Source: an uncultured beta proteobacterium
GTDB taxonomy: Bacteria > Pseudomonadota > Gammaproteobacteria > Burkholderiales > SG8-39
Direction of reading: 5' to 3'
Assembly (NCBI GenBank): GCA_902826155.1
Contig: CADEDU010000173.1
Span: forward strand, 1 to 5,401
Length of the DNA: 5,401 nucleotides
Both the position numbers and the translations under genes were made by a program. Position 1 is the first letter of the stretch. Each line of letters begins with the position of its first letter. Positions 1-5,401 of this stretch are shown here, piece after piece. Under the pieces are notes generated by a model, which ran no database searches, was not told the origin of the DNA, and worked only from the letters and a program-made list of their open reading frames with translations.

Positions 1-1893
1 CGCACCAGAACGGGCATCGATGCCGCTGCCGCTTGGCAGATGCGTCGGACGTGAATCAGCAAGCGGCAGACCCGAGAGCATTGCTCGCGGCGAACCACCA
101 AACTGCTCGATCATCTCGAAGCGTGCGCCACTTGCATCCGTGGCGGCATAACGCAACGATGCCGAGGCGCATTGACCCGCCGCCTGCAGGTCAGCAGGCC
201 GGTGCCGCGCCAGGGCGCTCGTCAACACCTCGAAATGACGCGCCAGCACTTGTTCGGGCCGGCCGATCGCTGCCGGAAACGTCGGATTGAGGATCGTGCC
301 CTTGGGCAGCGTTACGTGGATCAGCTCGTGGAACCCGTCGTTGCAGTGCACGGATGGATCCAACTCGCGCGTCAGCAGCGTTCCGACGAATAGCTTGGCG
401 AGGCCGACGTGCAAGGCGACGTTGATCGGTCCGGGCGCCTGTGCCGACGTGCCGGTCCAGTCGAAGTAGGCATGATCGTCTTCACGCCAGACCGTGAGCT
501 TCAGCTTGAAGGGGCCGTTGCCGCAGCCGTCGTCGTCGACCTGGTCTTCGAACGATTGCGGCTCTTCGGGAATCCGCTCGCGAATGCGCTGGCGCATGGC
601 CTGATTGGTGCGGGTCAGCAGGGCGGCGCACACCTGCTGGTAGCGCTCGCGCCCCATGCGCTCGACCAACTGCACCAGTCGCGCCGCGCCCGCCCGACAG
701 CCGGTCACCAGCGCGAGCAGATCGGCCCGATTCGCTTGCGGTGTGCGGCAGTTGTTGAGCAGGAGCTGCAGGGCAGCCTCGTTGAGGACGCCGGCGGCGA
801 AGATCTTGATCGGGGGGATGCGTGTCCCTTCGCTGAAGACCGAGCGCGCTCGCACCGGCGTGCTGCCTGATGCGGAGCCGCCGACATCGGGCAGGCTCGC
901 GGTCATCGAGCTGAAACCCACCAGCTCAGCACCGGCGAATACCGGGACCAGCACCACCCATTCGCTCGCGTGACTTGCCGCGCCGCCCGACAGATACGGA
1001 TCGCTTTGCAGCAGCACATCTCCCGGTGCGAATTGCAGCCCACGGTGCTCGAGCATGTGTGCGACGTACGAGCCCATGTCGCCGGCCAGCATCCGGCCCT
1101 GTGCGTCCGCTATGAGCGTCGAGCCGATCGGATCGCGATGCGCGGCATGGGAGGGCGTGCCGCGCGACCGCACGGTGCTCATCTCGAGGCAGACATTGAT
1201 GAGCGCCGTCTGTACCTGATCGATGGTGATCGCATCGAGCGGTCGCGCCTGGGCCACCGCCTGGCGCGCCTGCTCGGCTGGGGACGGCTCGATTTGAGGC
1301 GCAGCGTGCGCATGACCCGCCGCGCGCTGGTCGGTGGCCGCGACTGCCCTGCCTTGGTTGGTGGCCGCGACTGCCCCGCCTTGGTCGGTGGCCGCGACTG
1401 CCCCGCCTTGGTCGGTGGCCGCGAAGTAGTCGGCGCATTTGCGCAGCGCCGCCTCGTAGGCACGTTGTACTGCAGCCTCCTGGTCCTGATCCTCGCCGAT
1501 GCGACTCGACCCCGTCTCCACGCGCGAGTCGTCGCCCACCTTGAGCCTGCAGCGCACGATGGCACGTCCGTTCTGGACGTCCTGCTCCAGTATTTCGCTC
1601 GACCAGGAGAACATGTAACGGCGGTTCAGCTCGGCCTTGATGTTCTGGCCGGATGTGCGCGCACGTGCAACGGGTTGCGGCGAGCGTTGTGGCGCTTGCG
1701 CGGATTCGCGTGCGGATGGCTGCGGCGTTGATTGCGGCGCCACCTCCGGTTTTGCTGCCGGCCGGCGCACCGGAACGAGCGGCGGCAACGCCACGTTCAT
1801 CTGGCGTTCGAACAGGCTGTCGAACCGCTCGCGATTGGCGCTCAGCAGCGCCTCCAGCGACAGCGGTTGCTTCGATTGCGGACGCTCAGCCAT
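1..1893 (-). CDS. Hydantoinase B/oxoprolinase-family protein with a long N-terminal extension (C-terminus beyond the left edge)
   Basis: The frame is open for 631 codons from ATG at 1893 to base 1 with no stop, so this is a 3'-truncated gene. The start lies 2 bp after the stop of the A-subunit gene, which implies translational coupling; a GAGGGGG tract (1907-1913) is a possible, rather distant, ribosome site. Residues 36-80 are Pro/Ala/Gln-rich. Residues 81-157 look like a small alpha/beta domain, and 157-189 hold a 9-residue tandem repeat. The hydantoinase-B domain begins near 219 (LDAITIDQVQTAL, compare the usual DPITLEVIRNAL). It continues through DPYLSGG (298-304), PDVGG (335-339), a GTRIPPIKIF segment, WTGTSAQAPGPINVAL, and KGTILNPTFPAAIG. 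Usual B proteins are about 520-580 residues, so roughly 100-150 residues are missing off the edge. The family works with an A subunit in ATP-dependent hydrolysis or carboxylation of hydantoins, 5-oxoproline or ketones; the substrate here is unknown. The usual HH pair before ADVGG is replaced by S333-L334, so catalytic competence is uncertain. Family assignment is firm; function is not. Confidence 0.88.
   Translation of the reverse strand, partial: MAERPQSKQPLSLEALLSANRERFDSLFERQMNVALPPLVPVRRPAAKPEVAPQSTPQPSARESAQAPQRSPQPVARARTSGQNIKAELNRRYMFSWSSEILEQDVQNGRAIVRCRLKVGDDSRVETGSSRIGEDQDQEAAVQRAYEAALRKCADYFAATDQGGAVAATDQGGAVAATNQGRAVAATDQRAAGHAHAAPQIEPSPAEQARQAVAQARPLDAITIDQVQTALINVCLEMSTVRSRGTPSHAAHRDPIGSTLIADAQGRMLAGDMGSYVAHMLEHRGLQFAPGDVLLQSDPYLSGGAASHASEWVVLVPVFAGAELVGFSSMTASLPDVGGSASGSTPVRARSVFSEGTRIPPIKIFAAGVLNEAALQLLLNNCRTPQANRADLLALVTGCRAGAARLVQLVERMGRERYQQVCAALLTRTNQAMRQRIRERIPEEPQSFEDQVDDDGCGNGPFKLKLTVWREDDHAYFDWTGTSAQAPGPINVALHVGLAKLFVGTLLTRELDPSVHCNDGFHELIHVTLPKGTILNPTFPAAIGRPEQVLARHFEVLTSALARHRPADLQAAGQCASASLRYAATDASGARFEMIEQFGGSPRAMLSGLPLADSRPTHLPSGSGIDARSGA
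1327..1424 (-). repeat. 27-bp tandem repeat, about 3.6 copies, inside the hydantoinase-B-type gene
   Basis: Three full units (1327-1353, 1354-1380, 1381-1407) and a 17-bp partial fourth (1408-1424) share the core GGTGGCCGCGACTGCC on the plus strand. Copies differ at only a few C/T positions. The unit is a multiple of three, and on the minus strand it encodes AATDQGGAV, AATDQGGAV, AATNQGRAV and the start of a fourth copy (residues 157-189 of the protein). It sits between the unassigned N-terminal domain and the hydantoinase-B domain, so it probably forms a flexible linker. Copy-number change would keep the frame. The near-identity of the copies suggests recent expansion by slippage or unequal exchange. 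Confidence 0.93.
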
Positions 1894-1895
1894 CG

Positions 1896-3941
1896 CTAGT
1901 GTCGGGCCCCCTCGGACCGAATCAGCAGACTCAGGTATTCGTCGACTTCGCCGACGTGGCCCGGATGAATGACGGTTGTCGTGTCGGGCTGGACGACGAT
2001 CGCCGGGCCGACGATCTGATTGCCGGCACGCAGCCGCTCGCGATCGTACACGGCGGTGTTCAGGAATGTGCCGTCGAAATACGTCTGGGTATGGCGGAGG
2101 CGTGCGCCGCTCGGATCGGCGCCGGCGCGCTCGTGCTTGCGCAGCGCGAATCCGTCTGCCGGTGCGGTGGCGATGGCGCGCAGGGTGATCAGCTGCTTCG
2201 GTTCGTCGAGGTCGAAGCCGTATCGCTGCCGGTGCGCCTGGTCGAGTTGGCCGGCGAGCGCTGCCAGTCCGCCGTTGTGAAGCTTCGCAGGATCGATGCT
2301 GACCGATGTCTGGAACGCGCTTCGCAGGTAGCCGATGTCTGCGCGGAAGCGAATCCTGCCTTCACCCGAAGGCGCTTCGCGAGCGAGCCAGGCGTTCGCT
2401 TTGGCAGTGAGCTGCTCGATGGCCTCCTCGATATTCTCCCGGGCAAGCTCCTGCATAGCGCAGCCTACGGTCTGCGCGAACTGGAACGAATAGGATGAAT
2501 AGAGAAAGCCCAGGGCCGCCATCACACCGGCATGCCGCGGCACGATGACAGGCGCACAGCCTGTGAGCATGGCCAGCGCGCACGCATGCATCGGCCCGGC
2601 GCCGCCGAAAGCGACCAACGCGAGCCGGGTCGGATCCAATCCCTTCTCCAACGCAGTGCGGCGCAATGCTCCGGCCATGTTCTCGTTGGCGATGTCGACG
2701 ATGCCCTCGGCGGCGCGGTGCGGTTCGACGCCAAGCTCGCGCGCGATGGCTCCTACAAGCTCCTCGGCTGCGCGCACGTTCACCGGCGGCACGGTGGCCG
2801 CGAGACGGCCCAGCACTGCGTTAGCGTCGGTGAGGGTGGGCCGCGCGGGAGCGTGCCCGGATCCTGTAGCCGCGGGTATCGCGCGCCCACCAACTCTGAG
2901 CGTACTCGCCGCGGCCAGTTGCGCAATCGCGGAGCCGCCGGCGCCGATGCAACGCACATCCAACGCGGGCAGATTGATCGAATCGATCGAGGCGTGGTCC
3001 GCGAGCGCGGTGTGGCCCGACATGCGTGCCGCGCCATCGCGCACCAGGGATACGTACGAAAACCTCCCACCCATATCGAGCGCGAGCGCGTCGGGATAGC
3101 CGGCCAGCGAAGCGAGCTGCGCGGCGGCTACGGCGCCGCCAGCAGGGCCTGCCAGCAGCGATCGTGCGGGCGTTGCAATCGCCTGGCTCGCGCCGGCTCG
3201 ACCCCCCGTGGATTGCACGAAACTGATGCGCGGACTGAGCTGTGCGCTGCGAAGCTTCTCTTGCAGCGCAGTCACGTACCGGTTCATGCCGGGCTGGACG
3301 TACGCGTTGATGACGGTGGCCAACGTGCGCTCGGCTTCGCCAGCCTCCTGAGTCAGCGCGTGCGAGAGGGTCACCGGAATCCGTTCGTCGAGTTCGCGGA
3401 TGATCGCTTCGAGCTGCAATTCGTGGGCAGGGTTGGCGTAGGCGTGGAGCAAGCAAACGGTCAGTGACTCCGCGCCGGCCGCCAACAATTCACTCACTGC
3501 CTGGCGCGCCGATGCATCGTCCAACCTGGCAATCGCGTCGCCCCGGGGCGACATCCGCTCGGCGACTCCGCGCGTCAGCGACAGCTCGGCCTGGACCCGC
3601 GGACCGTGGCTGGAGGCCTGGCTGCCTGGCGCATCGGAGCCGTGTGGGCGCGCCCGATGCAGCATCTGCTCGAACCCTTTCGTCACCAGCAATCCGACTC
3701 GGGCGCCGCCCCCGGCTCGCACCAGATCGGCCGGCACGCTCGTGCCATGCACCAACTCGCCGATATCGGCGCTTCGCACGCCCGAGCCGTGGATCAACTC
3801 GGCTAATCCACGCGCGACGCCGGAGGCCGGGTCCGCGGGCGTGGAGGGCGTCTTGTGAACGTGGGTGCGTCCGGTCGCATCGTCGAAGAGCAGAAAATCG
3901 GTGTGCGTGCTCCCCACGTCAATCGCCAGCCGGCTCGGCAT
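1896..3941 (-). CDS. Hydantoinase A/oxoprolinase-family protein (HyuA-type), divergent
   Basis: This is the A subunit of a hydantoinase/5-oxoprolinase/acetone-carboxylase-type enzyme, a cytosolic ASKHA-like ATPase that normally activates the substrate by phosphorylation. The 681-residue product is close to the family's roughly 690. Visible in order: first glycine/phosphate motif DVGSTHTD (8-15; usual DIGGTFTD), HGTSVPADLV near 70, VCLLHAYANPAHE, NAYVQPGMNRY, SLLAGPAGGAVAA, DMGGRFSYV (289-297; usual DMGGTSTDV), IGAGGSAIA (332-340), PTLTDANAVLGRL (368-380), AFGGAGPMHACALA (444-457), and a C-terminal GPAIVVQPDTTTVIHPG. The degenerate 293-296 segment and loss of the usual SAGAxPGPxCYG stretch make ATP turnover doubtful. 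Start choice: ATG at 3941 has GAGGGGAG four bases upstream (3946-3953). An in-frame ATG at 3974 would add 11 residues (MLDPQQSEGRS) that do not resemble the family. The B-subunit gene follows 2 bp after the TAG. Substrate is not predictable: hydantoins, 5-oxoproline and ketones are all used in this family. Confidence 0.92.
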   Translation of the reverse strand: MPSRLAIDVGSTHTDFLLFDDATGRTHVHKTPSTPADPASGVARGLAELIHGSGVRSADIGELVHGTSVPADLVRAGGGARVGLLVTKGFEQMLHRARPHGSDAPGSQASSHGPRVQAELSLTRGVAERMSPRGDAIARLDDASARQAVSELLAAGAESLTVCLLHAYANPAHELQLEAIIRELDERIPVTLSHALTQEAGEAERTLATVINAYVQPGMNRYVTALQEKLRSAQLSPRISFVQSTGGRAGASQAIATPARSLLAGPAGGAVAAAQLASLAGYPDALALDMGGRFSYVSLVRDGAARMSGHTALADHASIDSINLPALDVRCIGAGGSAIAQLAAASTLRVGGRAIPAATGSGHAPARPTLTDANAVLGRLAATVPPVNVRAAEELVGAIARELGVEPHRAAEGIVDIANENMAGALRRTALEKGLDPTRLALVAFGGAGPMHACALAMLTGCAPVIVPRHAGVMAALGFLYSSYSFQFAQTVGCAMQELARENIEEAIEQLTAKANAWLAREAPSGEGRIRFRADIGYLRSAFQTSVSIDPAKLHNGGLAALAGQLDQAHRQRYGFDLDEPKQLITLRAIATAPADGFALRKHERAGADPSGARLRHTQTYFDGTFLNTAVYDRERLRAGNQIVGPAIVVQPDTTTVIHPGHVGEVDEYLSLLIRSEGARH

Positions 3942-3945
3942 CGAT

Positions 3946-3953
3946 CTCCCCTC
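3946..3953 (-). promoter_or_regulatory. Ribosome binding site that decides the start of the hydantoinase-A-type gene
   Basis: On the minus strand this reads GAGGGGAG, followed by ATCG and then ATG at 3941. It is a strong purine-rich Shine-Dalgarno match at suitable spacing and favours the 3941 start over the in-frame ATG at 3974. The upstream ATG also has a GGAGGGAG tract before it, so the longer form is not excluded. Confidence 0.6.
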
Positions 3954-3996
3954 GCTTTGTTGTGGGTCGAGCATACTCCGGGACTCCCTCCGCCGA

Positions 3997-4024
3997 TTGA
4001 CATCGCCGCCAATCCGGATAGGCT
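3997..4024 (+). promoter_or_regulatory. Candidate sigma-70 promoter for the membrane-protein gene
   Basis: A perfect TTGACA (3997-4002) is followed after 16 bases by TAGGCT (4019-4024), which keeps the most conserved T, A and final T of the -10 consensus but only 3 of 6 positions. Transcription would start near 4031 and leave a leader of about 57 nt before the ATG at 4088. The -35 is good and the -10 is poor, so this is a candidate only. Confidence 0.4.
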
Positions 4025-4062
4025 CCCCGCATCATCCATTGCGCACGGCGCGTCCCTCCACA

Positions 4063-4075
4063 GAGGCGGCGCCTC
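4063..4075 (+). promoter_or_regulatory. 13-bp near-perfect inverted repeat just upstream of the membrane-protein start
   Basis: GAGGCG-G-CGCCTC is a 6+1+6 inverted repeat ending 12 bases before the ATG at 4088 and downstream of the candidate promoter. It could be an operator half-site pair or, in RNA, a small GC-rich hairpin near the ribosome-binding region. The downstream ribosome site is weak (only GAG at 4080-4082). In DNA this GC-rich a short palindrome can occur by chance. Confidence 0.3.
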
Positions 4076-4087
4076 AGTCGAGCTCCC

Positions 4088-4633
4088 ATGTCTGAACCCG
4101 CTTCCGACTCCCGCCAAGACAGCGTCACCCGTCGGCCTCGCTTCTGGATCACGTTGGTCGCGCTGGTCATCGCATTGATCTTTCTGTACTTCTACCCGCC
4201 TTTCGAGAAGTTCCTCAAGGGTGCGATTCCGAACATCCACTTTACCAACGTCGTTTTCTGGTTTGCTTCGGTGGTGGGTGTCATCGCGTACGTCGTCGCG
4301 CACTGGAGTTCGTTTCGCCACACGCTGTCGTCGAAGGTCACTTCGCTCGACGTCTCGACGCTGGTGTTCAACTCGCTGCAGATTTCCATTCTGATTGCGC
4401 TGATATTCCTGGCCGGGGCGGCGCTGCAGGCGGTGGCGATGCTGGCGTTGCACTTGACGGGCGATGGCCCGATCGTCGGCTCGGGCCTGGGTGAGAATCT
4501 CCTGGCGATCGTGCTGCTGTTGATCCTCTCGCTGCTGTTCTATCTGCTGCACTTCCTGGTGCGCTCGTCGCGCCTTGGCTGGACGGCGCGTCGCGCCCCG
4601 CCGCGTCGCGGATCGGTGTCGTACGAGCGCTGA
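4088..4633 (+). CDS. Small integral membrane protein with four predicted spans, function unknown
   Basis: The 181-residue product has a hydrophilic N-terminus (1-18, ending in RRPR) and four hydrophobic segments at about 19-36, 53-72, 95-121 and 136-158. A basic tail follows (SSRLGWTARRAPPRRG). The positive-inside rule places both termini in the cytoplasm. There is no cleavable signal peptide, and no charged or histidine pattern inside the membrane segments suggests a transporter or enzyme. I do not recognise a family. Codon use is GC-rich at third positions, and the hydrophobic pattern is a strong sign of real coding. The opposite strand has a long frame rich in Gln, Arg, Asp and Glu, which is the expected antisense image of such a protein. 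The gene is transcribed away from the A/B operon and converges on the amidohydrolase gene, so it is not in an operon with either. Only a weak GAG ribosome site precedes the ATG. Confidence 0.82.
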   Translation: MSEPASDSRQDSVTRRPRFWITLVALVIALIFLYFYPPFEKFLKGAIPNIHFTNVVFWFASVVGVIAYVVAHWSSFRHTLSSKVTSLDVSTLVFNSLQISILIALIFLAGAALQAVAMLALHLTGDGPIVGSGLGENLLAIVLLLILSLLFYLLHFLVRSSRLGWTARRAPPRRGSVSYER

Positions 4634-4679
4634 TTCCAGCGAATCTGGCTCGACCCCGCTGCCCCCCCGAGTTCGCCTC
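4634..4679. other. Short convergent intergenic gap
   Basis: Forty-six bases lie between the stops of the membrane-protein gene and the amidohydrolase gene. I see a 4-bp CCAG/CTGG stem with a 5-base loop and a run of seven C (4662-4668). There is no stem followed by a T tract in either direction, so no intrinsic terminator can be called. Confidence 0.55.
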
Positions 4680-5401
4680 CTACGCCGCCTTGCGCTGGCG
4701 GCCGCCTCCCTGCAATGCCTTGCGCGCCGGGCCCTCGACCACGGTGCCTTCAAAGAAGTCGGGATTCATCCGACCGTGCTGCTCCACGATGTTGCCGAAC
4801 GTGAACGCGCGGAAATCGGCTTCGGTGATCAACTTCTCCTCCACCAGTCCGTAGGCGTGCGCCACCACGGCGTTGATGTGCGTCACGTCCCAGTGGCCGG
4901 CATCGGAGGAGAACATGGCTTTGAACTTCTGACCGAAGTGGTTGACCCTGGTGTTGAAGGCGAGTGACACCATGCGATCGTCGGCTTCGCAGCCATAGTA
5001 GAAATTGGGGATGAAGCGTTTGCACAAGGCGCGCTCGTCGTTGACCCCCGCGGCGGCAAACTCGTCCATGGTCTCGAGGTCGATCGAGTTCGTGCCGTCG
5101 TAGCTCACGTTGCTCTTCGCGCGGGCGACGCGATCGGCGAGATCGCCGCCGTATCGCTTCATGTACTTCGCGAGTTGCGTGGCATTGACCCGGCGCGGGT
5201 CGAGGTTTGCGCGCATCTTGCGGCCGCTGCGCTTCTCCCAATGCTCGACGATGTCGGCGAAGAGGTTGCAGGCCCAGGCGACGCCGCCTTCCAGAAAGGC
5301 GAAATTGAGCTCGGGAAAACGCTTGGTCACACCGCCAAAGAACAGTGCCTTGGCGAACGCCTCACCCGAGGCGGCGAAATGGCCGATGTGGTTGTACATG
5401 T
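4680..5401 (-). CDS. Amidohydrolase family protein (amidohydrolase_2 / ACMSD-like metal-dependent hydrolase or decarboxylase), N-terminus beyond the right edge
   Basis: The frame is open to the right edge and ends at TAG 4680-4682. It gives 239 residues from an internal Met at 5399, plus two bases of the preceding codon; the true start is outside. Visible (numbering from that Met): YNHIGHFAASGEAF (2-15), a family histidine region; FGGVTKRFPELNFAFLEGGVAWA (21-43), the barrel strand before the active site; EHWEKRSGR (52-60); MFSSDAGHWDV (162-172), where D166 fits the conserved Asp at the end of the last barrel strand; and LITEADFRAFTFGNIVEQHGRMNPDFF (190-216), the usual C-terminal helix of the family. 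Full-length members are about 350-400 residues, so about 120-160 residues including the N-terminal HxH metal motif are missing. The family hydrolyses or decarboxylates small carboxylated or cyclic substrates in the cytosol; the specific reaction is unknown. The gene lies on the same strand as the hydantoinase-type pair but is separated from it by the plus-strand membrane gene. Confidence 0.87.
   Translation of the reverse strand, partial: MYNHIGHFAASGEAFAKALFFGGVTKRFPELNFAFLEGGVAWACNLFADIVEHWEKRSGRKMRANLDPRRVNATQLAKYMKRYGGDLADRVARAKSNVSYDGTNSIDLETMDEFAAAGVNDERALCKRFIPNFYYGCEADDRMVSLAFNTRVNHFGQKFKAMFSSDAGHWDVTHINAVVAHAYGLVEEKLITEADFRAFTFGNIVEQHGRMNPDFFEGTVVEGPARKALQGGGRQRKAA

Larger units (their letters stand above)
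3942..4087. promoter_or_regulatory. Divergent intergenic control region
   Basis: These 146 bases separate the minus-strand A/B operon from the plus-strand membrane-protein gene and must carry the starts of both transcripts. On the plus side there is a TTGACA box (3997-4002) and a near-palindrome (4063-4075). On the minus side a TATGCT hexamer (3970-3975) could be a -10 box giving a short leader to the ATG at 3941, but no good -35 lies 16-18 bases upstream of it. No transcription-factor gene is present in the window. Confidence 0.6.

Noticed and set aside
33..870. Several plus-strand frames in the first 0.9 kb
   Set aside because: They are antisense to the hydantoinase-B domain, which is continuous on the minus strand through base 1.
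1327..1424. CRISPR array
   Set aside because: The repeats are directly adjacent with no spacers, and they lie in-frame inside a coding gene.
926..1731. Overlapping repeat-containing frames on both strands (RGHRPRRGS-like and ALVGGRDCP-like repeats)
   Set aside because: These are alternative readings of the 27-bp tandem repeat. The frame giving AATDQGGAV is continuous with the hydantoinase-B domain, so the others are shadows.
1653..2498. Plus-strand frame of about 281 codons across the operon junction
   Set aside because: It lies opposite the 3' end of the A gene and the 5' end of the B gene, has no recognisable motifs, and is explained by the codon bias of the minus-strand genes.
2532..3467. 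Plus-strand frame of about 311 codons inside the A gene
   Set aside because: It is antisense to a well-supported family gene; its product is Arg/Gly-rich with no domain pattern.
3970..3975. TATGCT as a -10 box for the A/B operon
   Set aside because: It matches the -10 consensus at 4 of 6 positions, but no credible -35 box lies 16-18 bases upstream.
4634..4679. Bidirectional terminator between convergent genes
   Set aside because: There is only a 4-bp stem and no T tract on either strand.
3803..4753. Long minus-strand frame (about 316 codons) antisense to the membrane-protein gene
   Set aside because: Its product is a low-complexity Arg/Gln/Asp/Glu-rich chain, the expected antisense image of a hydrophobic protein in GC-rich DNA. 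It also overlaps the start of the hydantoinase-A-type gene in another frame.

Overview
The window is a compact, GC-rich bacterial segment with almost no spare intergenic DNA. Coding frames use mostly G or C at the third codon position. This fits a high-GC proteobacterium (Burkholderiales-like, for example), but nothing here fixes the taxon. No RNA gene, CRISPR array, insertion sequence or integrase was seen.

The left 3.9 kb is a two-gene operon on the minus strand. The upstream gene (1896-3941) encodes a hydantoinase A/oxoprolinase-type protein of about 681 residues. Two bases after its stop comes the gene for its hydantoinase B/oxoprolinase-type partner (1-1893), which is open through the left edge, so its C-terminus lies outside the window. 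In this superfamily (ATP-dependent N-methylhydantoinase, 5-oxoprolinase, acetone and acetophenone carboxylases), the A protein normally phosphorylates a carbonyl or lactam substrate and the B protein completes hydrolysis or carboxylation. Both partners are full-frame but atypical. The A protein has a degenerate second ATPase-type glycine motif (GGRFSY where GGTSTD is usual) and has lost the usual SAGAxPGPxCYG segment. The B protein lacks the HH pair of the usual NRAHHADVGG motif and carries an N-terminal extension of about 218 residues. That extension holds a small unassigned alpha/beta-looking domain and a 9-residue tandem repeat encoded by 27-bp units.

A short divergent control region (3942-4087) separates this operon from a plus-strand gene (4088-4633) for a 181-residue protein with four predicted membrane spans. 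It contains a perfect TTGACA box and a 13-bp near-palindrome just ahead of the membrane-protein start.

Converging on that gene after a 46-bp gap is the C-terminal part of an amidohydrolase-family (amidohydrolase_2/ACMSD-like TIM-barrel) protein (4680 to the right edge, minus strand), whose N-terminus is outside the window. An amidohydrolase next to a hydantoinase-type A/B pair suggests a catabolic locus acting on C-N or carboxyl chemistry, but no substrate can be named. The most interesting signal is that both hydantoinase-type subunits have lost signature residues together while keeping intact reading frames, and that the B subunit has gained an unusual N-terminal module.
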